NCBI GenBank assembly: GCA_021654635.1
Contig: AP025179.1
Coordinates: 3,410,001-3,474,000 of the forward strand
DNA length: 64,000 nt
Reading direction: 5' to 3'
DNA from: Mycobacterium kiyosense
Lineage (GTDB): Bacteria > Actinomycetota > Actinomycetes > Mycobacteriales > Mycobacteriaceae
Shown here: in pieces, positions 21,319-28,475 of the stretch
Position numbering within the stretch: position 1 is the stretch's first letter
Layout: every line of letters begins with the position of its first letter
The notes under the pieces: generated by a model
The model's database searches: none
The model's input: the letters and a program-made list of their open reading frames with translations, nothing else
What the model was told of the DNA's origin: nothing
Translations under genes and position numbers: made by a program

Positions 21319-22708
21319 GCATTTCATTCCTCTGGTGGGCCGCCGCGTTGGTGACCGGCCTGCCGCTGTTGCTGATCGCCATCACCGAGTGGCACCACTA
21401 CCTGGTCCGCGCCGCCAGCCCGCTGGCCCGGCCGGTGCTGCTGCTGCGCAACTATCTGGTACCGCTGGGCGCGCTGTTGGTGCTGCTGGTGCAGGTCGCG
21501 AAGCTGCCCCGGGACGTCACCTCGGTGCGACTGCTCGCGACCGTATTCGGCTTCGCCCTGCTGGTGCTGCTGCTGTCCGGGCTCGGCGCGACGGTGTTCG
21601 AGGGTGCCCCGCAAGGCTCGTGGCGCAAGCGGGTGCCCGGCATCTTCCTGGACGTGACCCGGTTCCTGCTGATCGGCGTGGGCCTGGCGGTGATCTTGTC
21701 CTACGTGTGGGGGTGCGGGTCGGGGGCATCTTCACCGCGCTGGGTGTGACGTCGGTGGTCATCGGTCTGATGCTGCAGAATTCGGTCGGCCAGATCGTGT
21801 CCGGTCTGTTCGTGTTGTTCGAGCAGCCGTTCCGGATCGGCGACTGGCTGGACACTCCGGCCGCTCGCGGCCGGATCATCGAGGCCAACTGGCGGGCCGT
21901 CCACATCCAGACCGGCCACGGCGTCCAGATCACCCCCAACTCGGTACTGGCCACCACCTCGTTCACCAATCTCAGCCGACCGGGCGGGGAGCACAAGCTG
22001 GTGATCACGTCCACGTTCTCGGCAGCCGACCCACCCGAGCGGGTGTGCGCGCTGCTGATCCGGACCGCCGACGCATTGCCCCAGCGCCGGGGCGACTTCG
22101 ACAGCACCGCCTTACCCGTCGGGAGCGGCGAGTACCGGGTCACCGTCGGGCTGCGGTCACCCGCCGACGACTCCGCCGCGCAGGCCACCTTCCTGCGCTG
22201 GCTGTGGTACGCGGCCCGCCGCGAGGGCTTGCACCTCGACGAACAGGACGACGACTATTCGACGCCGGAGCGGGTCGAGCAGGCGCTGCGGACGGTGGTG
22301 GCGCCCGCGCTGCGGCTGAGCCCGGACGACCGGCAGACCCTGGGATCGCACGCCAGGATCGTGCGGTACGCCGCGGACGAGATCGTTGAGCACGCCGATC
22401 AGGTGCCCGCGAAAATGACGTTCCTGATCGACGGCAGCGTGCGGTTGACCTCGGTGGCACACGACGGATCGCCGGTGGTGATCGGCATCATGGACGAGGG
22501 CTCGTTCATCGGTGCGACCGCGCTGACCCGTCAGCCCAATCTGACCGACGCACGCGCGATCGGGGAAGTGACTGCGCTGCAGATCGATCGTGAGCATCTC
22601 GCCCAGTTCGTGATGGGCAAGCCATTGCTGCAGCAGGAGTTGGGCCGCGCCATCGACGAACGGCGCGCCCGAGTCGAGCAGGCCACCACGCCCGAGCGCG
22701 TCCGCTAG
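21315..22708 (+). CDS. MscS-type channel with C-terminal cyclic-nucleotide-binding domain (one frame shift)
   Basis: The N-terminal half (from GTG 21315) has about four TM helices. The MscS pore and beta domain follow in another frame: GGIFTALGVTSVVIGLMLQNSVGQ, FEQPFRIGDWL and IQTGHGVQITPNSVL. The tail, about residue 330 onward, is a CNMP-binding fold (ADEIVEHADQVPAKMTFLIDG...). The halves join if the G5 run at 21709-21713 is six G, giving 464 residues. Coupling to the cyclase gene suggests ion flux gated by a locally produced nucleotide. This matches the Rv2434c architecture. Confidence 0.85.
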
Positions 22709-22843
22709 CTACGGCAACGGGAAGCCGAGCGGGTACAGCCACCATGCGCCCGAGTTAGCGCCACCGGCCCCGCCCCCGCCCCCGGCGGCCGCAGCAGCGC
22801 CACCGCCGGCCCCACCACCACCGGCGCCAATTATTTGAGTCAC
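22709..22843 (-). CDS. 44-residue glycine/alanine-rich peptide
   Basis: GTG 22841-22843 overlaps the stop of the 2H phosphoesterase gene (GTGA), and the frame runs to TAG 22709-22711. The product has a Gly/Ala tract (IIGAGGGGAGGG...) and a distinctive hydrophobic end, GAWWLYPLGFPLP. Its stop abuts the channel gene stop. The coupling argues for translation; composition alone would not. No family is recognised. Confidence 0.4.
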   Translation of the reverse strand: MTQIIGAGGGGAGGGAAAAAGGGGGAGGANSGAWWLYPLGFPLP

Positions 22844-23355
22844 CTTGGACCCAGGATTGACTCGACCCGCTGGTCACCGTCCCAACGGCGCATCGCGGTG
22901 AACGCGCCCGCGATCTGTGCCGGCCGGCCCGCGATGCCCAGCGCCCGCCCCAGGTCGGCGGCCTCGATCCGGCGGGCCAGCGTGGCATGCGCGGTCCACT
23001 GATCGGGCCGGCTGTTGGGCATCGGTCCGGGTCGCAGGTGCGGCTGGCAGATCCGGTGGACTTCGGCGTGCAGGTCCAGCAGCGCGCGTGACGGCACCAC
23101 CAGTCGGGCGAACACCACATTGTTGCGGCCGAACAACACCGGCGCGCCGACCACACACCGCAGCGGCAACCGGGTCACCACCGGCGCCAAGAGTTCGTCG
23201 ACGTCGGTGTCGATGCGTTGGGCAACGGCCAGCGTCACGTGGGGACGCCCGGGCGGAATCCGGGCCGCGATGTCGGCGTGGGCCAGTTCATCCCAGAGGC
23301 GCCGGATCGCGGCTTCGGTGTCGGGGTCGAAGAGTAATTCGATCGAGTGCACCAT
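22840..23355 (-). CDS. 2H phosphoesterase (2'-5' RNA ligase family), Rv1571-like
   Basis: A 171-residue protein of the 2H phosphoesterase superfamily. The two signature HxT motifs are HVTLAVAQ (about 39-46) and HATLARR (about 122-128), placed symmetrically as in RNA ligase/cyclic phosphodiesterase folds. It follows bioD with an ATGA overlap, the same order as in M. tuberculosis (Rv1570-Rv1571). Whether it acts on RNA or small cyclic phosphates is unknown; its place in the biotin cluster is conserved but unexplained. Confidence 0.85.
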   Translation of the reverse strand: MVHSIELLFDPDTEAAIRRLWDELAHADIAARIPPGRPHVTLAVAQRIDTDVDELLAPVVTRLPLRCVVGAPVLFGRNNVVFARLVVPSRALLDLHAEVHRICQPHLRPGPMPNSRPDQWTAHATLARRIEAADLGRALGIAGRPAQIAGAFTAMRRWDGDQRVESILGPR

Positions 23356-24022
23356 CAGCCGACCAGCGTCCTGACCCAGTCGAAGTCGAACGCCTGACGA
23401 CTCATGGCCGTAAAGTCGGCCGCTGCGGCCGCCCCGTCGGGCAGCACCGCGCGCACCGGCGCCAGCCGTTCCAGTGCCGTCCGGTTGGTGGTCTCCACCA
23501 GCCCGGGCTGGGCCGGCCAGCTCCCGATAACCAGTCCGGCGCACGAAACACCTTGCGCAGCAAGCGCTTCCAGGGTCAAAGCGGTGTGGTTGAGGGTGCC
23601 CAGTCCCGCCCTGGCCACCACCAGCGCTCAGCTGGGCGGCCAGGTCACGTAGCGTGACTCCCCCCCTCGGCGAGCTCGACCAGCAGGCCGCCGGCGCCCT
23701 CGACCAGCGTCAGTCGTCCCGGGCGGTCCACGCCGCGGATCAACGCCAGTACCTGTTCCCGGGTCGGCAGCCGCAGACCCGCCTGCGCGGCCGCGGCCGT
23801 CGGCGACATCGGCAGTGGATAGCGCGCCAGGCCGGCCAGTTCGGTCACCCCGGACAGCCGGCCGATCTCGGCCAGATCGTCGTCGCCGTCGGCGGTGCCG
23901 GTCTGCGCGGGCTTGCACACCGCCACTCCGATGCCCAGTTGCCGTGCGTGCGACGCCAGCGCGGCGGTGGCGACGGTCTTGCCGACGCCGGTATCGGTCC
24001 CGGTGACGACCAGGACGGTCAA
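23355..24022 (-). CDS. bioD: dethiobiotin synthetase BioD (frame broken)
   Basis: BioD closes the ureido ring of dethiobiotin using ATP. The P-loop [10 protein letters not shown] is at the N-terminus after TTG 24020-24022, which overlaps the bioF stop. CKPAQTGT and [16 protein letters not shown] follow. The frame then fails at C7 (23660-23666); six C gives [13 protein letters not shown] second shift between about 23627 and 23650 is needed to reach [21 protein letters not shown] and the normal C-terminus. The first looks like a homopolymer error; the second is less clear, so gene integrity is uncertain. Confidence 0.8.
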
Positions 24023-25161
24023 GTGCCGGAGAGTACGTCGGCGAGCACCCGGCCGGCCAGCTGGAGTTCCTCGGCGCTCAGCGAGGCACGGGCAGTCAGC
24101 CGCAGGCGCGACGTCCCGGCCGGAACCGTGGGCGGGCGGAAGCAGCCGACCTTGACCCCGGCGTGCAGGCACGCCGTCGCCGCGGCCAGCGCGACCTCCG
24201 GCTCGCCCAGGATCACCGACACCACCGCAGATTCCGGTGTTTCCGGAACATCGCAGACCCGGGCCAGCTCGGCGGCATGCGCAAGCACCGCGGCCGGGCG
24301 CCACGGCTCGTCCTGCAGCACGTGCAGCGCGGCGAGCGCCGCGCCGACCGCTGCAGGCGCCAGCCCGGTGTCGAAGATGAACGGCCGCGCCGCATCGATC
24401 AGGTGAGCCCGCACCTCGGCCGGGCCCAGCACCACACCACCCTGACTGCCCAGCGCCTTGGACAGCGTCGTCGTCACCACCACGTCAGGGGAACCGGCCA
24501 GCCCGACCTCGTGCAACAAGCCGCGGCCGCCGCCGCGCACCCCGAGGCCGTGGGCCTCGTCGACGATCAGCAGCGCGCGGTGCCGGCGGCACACGTCGTG
24601 TAGCTCGCGCAGCGGCGCCAACGACCCGTCGGCGCTGAACACCGAGTCGGTGACCACGACGGCGCGCTCCTCCTGACGTGATCCCAGCGCCGCCGCCACG
24701 GCACCGACGTCGCGATTGGGCGTCACCACGACCCTGGCCCGGGACAGCCGGCAGGCGTCCACCAGCGAGGCGTGCGAGTAGGCGTCGGACACCAGCAGCG
24801 AACCCGGCCCGGACAGGCTCACCACGGCACCCAGGTTCGCGGTGTAGCCGGAGGAGAACACCAGCCCGGCGGCCGCGCCGAGGTATTCGGCGAGCTCGGT
24901 CTCGAACTGGGCGTGTAGCTCGGTGTCCCCGGTGACCAGCCGCGATCCGGTGGACCCGGCGCCCCATACCCGCAATGCCTGCACGCCGCCGTCGATGACG
25001 TCGGGGTGCTGCGAGAGCCCCAGGTAGTCGTTGGAAGCGAGGTCGAGTTCGGTGCTCACCGGTGGCCGCGGCCGCAGCGAACGCCGCAGCCCGGCCTCGC
25101 GGCGCTGGGCCTCGACCACCTCCAGCCAGGCCAGCGGCGAGGTCTCGATCGGTGCTTTCAT
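24019..25161 (-). CDS. bioF: 8-amino-7-oxononanoate synthase BioF
   Basis: BioF is the PLP-dependent alpha-oxoamine synthase that joins pimeloyl-thioester and alanine. The 380-residue protein contains [33 protein letters not shown] and the Schiff-base lysine in [12 protein letters not shown]. It starts at ATG 25159-25161, 6 bases after bioA, and its stop overlaps bioD. The frame is intact. Confidence 0.96.
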   Translation of the reverse strand: MKAPIETSPLAWLEVVEAQRREAGLRRSLRPRPPVSTELDLASNDYLGLSQHPDVIDGGVQALRVWGAGSTGSRLVTGDTELHAQFETELAEYLGAAAGLVFSSGYTANLGAVVSLSGPGSLLVSDAYSHASLVDACRLSRARVVVTPNRDVGAVAAALGSRQEERAVVVTDSVFSADGSLAPLRELHDVCRRHRALLIVDEAHGLGVRGGGRGLLHEVGLAGSPDVVVTTTLSKALGSQGGVVLGPAEVRAHLIDAARPFIFDTGLAPAAVGAALAALHVLQDEPWRPAAVLAHAAELARVCDVPETPESAVVSVILGEPEVALAAATACLHAGVKVGCFRPPTVPAGTSRLRLTARASLSAEELQLAGRVLADVLSGT

Positions 25162-25167
25162 CGACGC

Positions 25168-26470
25168 TCAGCCTACGAGGCCGGCAACCTGCACCATCGC
25201 CGAGGTGATCTGTGCGATCTCGGCCGGCCCGCAGATATAAGGCGGCATGGCGTACACCAGGTTGCGGAACGGCCTCAGCCACACCCCGCAGTCCAGCGCC
25301 GCGGGAGTGGCGACGGCCAGGTCGACGGTGCGATCGCACTCGATGACGCCGATGCCGCCGCATACCCGCACGTCGATCACCTACCTGCGGCTGGCGGGCG
25401 GGTTCCAGCCCGGCGGTCAGCTGCGCACCGATTTCGGCGACGCGGGAGCGCCAGTCCTGGGACAGCAGCAGTTCCACGCTGGCCACCGACACCGCGCAGG
25501 CCAGCGGGTTGGCCATAAACGTCGGACCGTGCATCAGGGCGCCGTGGCCGGTGCTGATGGTGTGTGCGATGTCGCGGGTGCACAGCGTGGCGGCCAGGCT
25601 GAGGTAGCCGCCGGTGAGCGCCTTGCCGACACACATGATGTCGGGGCTGACGCCGGCAAGGTCGGCGGCGAACAGTTCGCCGGTGCGGCCGAAGCCGGTG
25701 GCGATCTCGTCGAAGATGAGCAGCACCTGGTGGCGGCTGCAGATGTCGCGCAGGTCGGCCAGGTAGCGGGGGTCGTGGAACCGCATCCCGCCGGCGCCCT
25801 GCACAACGGGTTCGACTATCACCGCCGCGAGTTCGGCGGCGTGAACGGCGAGCTGGGTTTCGAAGGCGGCGCTGTAGGCGGGGTCGTAGTCGCGCGGCAC
25901 CTGCGGGGCGAACACCTGGGCGGCCAGGATGTCGGTCCACAGCGAATGCATGCCGCCGTCGGGGTCGCAGACGCTCATCGGGGTGAAAGTGTCGCCGTGG
26001 TAGCCGCCGCGCCAGGTCATCAGGCGGTGCTTGGCGGGCCGGTCCAGGCTGCGCCAGTACTGCAGCGCCATCTTGACCGCGACCTCCACCGATACGGACC
26101 CGGAGTCGCTGAAGAAGACCGTTTCCAGGCCCGGCGGGGTGATCTCCACCAGCAGTTGCGCCAACCGGGCCGCCGGTTCGTGGGTCAGACCGCCGAACAT
26201 GACGTGGTTCATGGTCGCCAGCTGGGCGGTCATCGCCGCATCCAGGACCGGGTGGCCGTGGCCGTGGATCGCGGTCCACCACGAGCTCATCGCGTCGAGC
26301 ACCTCGATCGGCCGACCGTCGCGGATCAGGGTCAGTCCAGCGCCGCGGGCGGCGACCGCGACCACCGGGGGGATCGCCTCGCCGCCGATGGTGCTGTAGG
26401 GATGCCACAGATGGGCGGCGTCGATCGCGCTGATCTGCTCGGGGGTCAACCCGGGCCGCCCTGCCGTCAC
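25168..26470 (-). CDS. bioA: adenosylmethionine-8-amino-7-oxononanoate aminotransferase BioA (one frame shift)
   Basis: BioA transaminates KAPA to DAPA with SAM as amino donor. Blocks include [48 protein letters not shown] and the lysine-bearing [19 protein letters not shown] 26468-26470 gives the N-terminus expected in mycobacteria. After [12 protein letters not shown] the frame changes near 25380-25400, and the C-terminus [15 protein letters not shown]...[13 protein letters not shown] resumes one base out. The restored length is about 433. No long homopolymer marks the break, so its origin is less certain than elsewhere. Confidence 0.87.
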
Positions 26471-26480
26471 GGGGTTCGAC

Positions 26481-26486
26481 AGTATC
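26481..26486 (-). promoter_or_regulatory. possible -10 box of bioA
   Basis: On the minus strand GATACT lies 10 bases before the GTG of bioA, compatible with a leaderless or near-leaderless transcript. No convincing -35 element was found at 16-18 bases. Confidence 0.35.
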
Positions 26487-26548
26487 CCAGTCGCTTGATT
26501 CCGCCCTTGGCCGCTGTCTTCCCAAACTCTCGCGCACCGTGGGCGCGT

Positions 26549-26617
26549 CTCGCGTGAACACTGGGCGGTCTCCGGGTCGCTCTTCGCCCTCATTTCACGC
26601 AAGGCGCGCGCCTGGCA
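26549..26617. repeat. short palindromic intergenic repeat, copy B
   Basis: A 69-base element aligning with copy A at 7223-7292. It shares the left arm CTCGCGTGAAC, the central GGCGGTC, the right arm ATTTCACGC and the end CTGGCA. Here the inner arms GCGTGAA and TTCACGC are exact reverse complements. It lies in the divergent gap between bioA and the next membrane-protein gene, in 26471-26666, where I see no other gene. Confidence 0.7.
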
Positions 26618-26666
26618 AGTCAGCACAAGTCGCCAAACGAGCGGTCATCGGGAAGCATTGGCAGCT

Positions 26667-27125
26667 ATGGCTGCACCCCACGAGCCGGACGCCCCCACCG
26701 CGACCGACGTCCCCGACACGGTCGACTTCCCCGCCGAACCCGGCGAACACCTCGACGAAGGCCCGCCGCCGGTGTTGCGGCTGCGGCTGTCCCCGCTGGA
26801 CATAATCTGCACCGTGGTGCTGATCGGCGCGCTGGTAGTGCTCGCGACGGCAACCAGTTGGCCCGCCAAGCTCTACGGCTTCACCAGTGACATCTGTCCG
26901 CAGGACACGTGCGAGCCGGTGCCCTTCGGAGTGAACTACTACATCTATCCGGTGATGTGGGGCGGCATCGGTGCGGCGCTGGCCGCGTGCGGCGTCGGGC
27001 CGTTCGTGTCGCTGCTCAAGGGCTGGTTCATGTCCTTCTGGCCGGCGATCGCCGTGCTGATTCTGGTGGTCACGTCGTTCGTGGCGCATGCTCTGACGGC
27101 ATTCAGCGCACAGTACTGGCACTGA
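26667..27125 (+). CDS. three-TM conserved membrane protein (Rv1567c locus)
   Basis: A 152-residue protein with an acidic, Pro-rich cytoplasmic N-terminus (1-50) and three hydrophobic helices: LDIICTVVLIGALVVLATA, VMWGGIGAALAACGVGPF and FWPAIAVLILVVTSFVA. A short loop with the Cys pair CPQDTCEP lies between helices 1 and 2 and could form a disulfide. ATG 26667 is preferred over the upstream TTG at 26658. It sits before ripD in the same order as M. tuberculosis. Function is unknown. Confidence 0.75.
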   Translation: MAAPHEPDAPTATDVPDTVDFPAEPGEHLDEGPPPVLRLRLSPLDIICTVVLIGALVVLATATSWPAKLYGFTSDICPQDTCEPVPFGVNYYIYPVMWGGIGAALAACGVGPFVSLLKGWFMSFWPAIAVLILVVTSFVAHALTAFSAQYWH

Positions 27126-27446
27126 GCCGGAAGGTCACGCGGCGGCAACGTTCGTAAGACCGAAATCGCAACTGCCATCACGGAATTGGCGTCGCCAATC
27201 ACCGTCCGGTCACGTTCCTACAAATAATGTTTGGCGGCGCTGGCGCGCGCTACTCTATGTTGCCAAAGTGTCTGTAGTGACTGGTGTGAATAAGTTGGCC
27301 TAACCGACTGGTTCACCTACCACGAGTCATCCAGCGGCGCGAGGCCACGACGATGCGGCCCTCGCCCGCCTGGAACGGCGGCCGAAGCGCGCAGTCACCG
27401 CGCCCGGCACAGAAGGGCCGAACGGCCCCGGAAGGTGAGGAATCAC
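27126..27446. other. 321-base intergenic region upstream of the ripD-like gene
   Basis: No gene is supported here. The region holds one perfect short palindrome (27185-27199), a TACTCT that could be a -10 box at 27251-27256, and a GC-rich leader up to GGAAGG near 27430. I looked for the c-di-AMP riboswitch pattern found before some actinobacterial cell-wall hydrolase genes and could not recognise it. Confidence 0.5.
27185..27199. promoter_or_regulatory. perfect 15-base palindrome upstream of the ripD-like gene
   Basis: ATTGGCG and CGCCAAT flank a single central T. This is compact enough to be a regulator half-site pair rather than a terminator. It lies 248 bases before the ripD start and 60 after the preceding stop. 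No regulator is encoded next to it. Confidence 0.35.
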
Positions 27447-28388
27447 ATGAAGCGCGTCTACGCCCTCGCGATCGGTCTGGTCATGATGGTGGCGCCGATC
27501 GCCGCCACGGGCATAGCGGCCGCGGATCCGGCCACCAAGCCGATGGACTATGCCCAAGCCACCGATGTGGTCGTCGCCCGCGCTCTGTCGCAGCGCGGCG
27601 TGCCGTTCTCCTGGGCCGGCGGCGGCGTCACCGGACCCACCCGCGGCACCGGCAGCGGCATCAACACCGTCGGGTTCGACGCCTCGGGCCTCATGCAGTA
27701 CGCCTACGCCGGCGCCGGGCTCAAGCTGCCCCGCTCGTCCGGTCAGATGTACAAGGTCGGCCAACGGGTGTTGCCGGCGCAGGCACGAAAGGGCGACCTG
27801 ATCTTCTACGGCCCCGAGGGCACCCAGTCGGTGGCGATGTACCTCGGAAACGGCCAGATGATCGAGGTCGGCGACGTGGTCCAGGTCTCACCGGTGCGCA
27901 GCACCAACATGGCGCCTTACCTGGTCCGGATCCTGGGGACGCAGAACACTCCGGCCGCGCCGGCGCAGCAAACCCCGGCCCAGCAGGTCCCCGGCCAGCA
28001 AACCCCGGCCCAGCAGGTCCCCGGTCAGCAGACGCCGGCCCAACAGGTCCCGGGTCAGCAGGCCCCGGCCCAGCAGGTGCCCGGCCAGCAGGCGCCCGCG
28101 CAGCAGGCACCGGTTCAGCAGTTGCCGGGCCAGCAGGCGCCGGCCCAGCAGGTCCCGGGCCAGCAAGCCCCGCTGCAGCAGGCCCCGCTGCAGACGCTGC
28201 CCACCCCGCAGGCCCCGTTGCAGACCGTCACCACCCAGCAGGCGCCACTGCAGGCGGTGCCCGCACCGCAGGCGCCGGCCCAGGCGGTCCCCGCACCTCA
28301 GGCGCCGGCGCAGGCGGTGCCCGCACCGCAGGCGCCCCTGCAGTTGGTTCCGGTCCAGCCGGCCCCCGCGGCCGGTACGGGCAGGTAA
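27447..28388 (+). CDS. ripD: RipD-like NlpC/P60 peptidoglycan-binding protein, catalytically dead
   Basis: The 313-residue secreted protein has a signal peptide (1-31, ending IAAADP) and an NlpC/P60 domain at about 37-165. The catalytic Cys of the family is replaced: GFDASGL puts Ala at 79. The His position reads TQSVAMYLG, with Ser instead of His. This matches RipD (Rv1566c), reported to bind but not cut peptidoglycan. Residues 169-308 form a Pro/Gln repeat tail. The start is ATG 27447. It lies between two membrane-protein genes, as in M. tuberculosis. Confidence 0.92.
   Translation: MKRVYALAIGLVMMVAPIAATGIAAADPATKPMDYAQATDVVVARALSQRGVPFSWAGGGVTGPTRGTGSGINTVGFDASGLMQYAYAGAGLKLPRSSGQMYKVGQRVLPAQARKGDLIFYGPEGTQSVAMYLGNGQMIEVGDVVQVSPVRSTNMAPYLVRILGTQNTPAAPAQQTPAQQVPGQQTPAQQVPGQQTPAQQVPGQQAPAQQVPGQQAPAQQAPVQQLPGQQAPAQQVPGQQAPLQQAPLQTLPTPQAPLQTVTTQQAPLQAVPAPQAPAQAVPAPQAPAQAVPAPQAPLQLVPVQPAPAAGTGR
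27951..28370 (+). repeat. degenerate tandem repeat encoding the Pro/Gln-rich RipD tail
   Basis: Repeated 24- to 30-base units encode variants of TPAQQVPGQQ, drifting to APLQ and VPAPQAPAQA toward the end. It is wholly inside ripD and in frame. Such tracts vary in length between strains through slippage. Confidence 0.8.
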
Positions 28389-28475
28389 TCGCCGCCCGGT
28401 ACCACCCCGACCGCCATTTGCTCCCGCGCCGACGGCGCAGAGCAGGTGGCGGTTTTCGGTAAGTTGGCGGTGACC

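Noticed and set aside
22709..22843. Fragment of a PE_PGRS gene
   Set aside because: No PE domain, the Gly tract is short and lacks GGAGG-X-GG-X phrasing, and the ORF has its own coupled start.
27126..27446. c-di-AMP (ydaO-type) riboswitch before the ripD-like gene
   Set aside because: I could not identify the conserved core in this leader.
27951..28370. CRISPR-like repeats
   Set aside because: The repeats are in frame, degenerate and encode a Pro/Gln tail; no spacers or cas genes are present.
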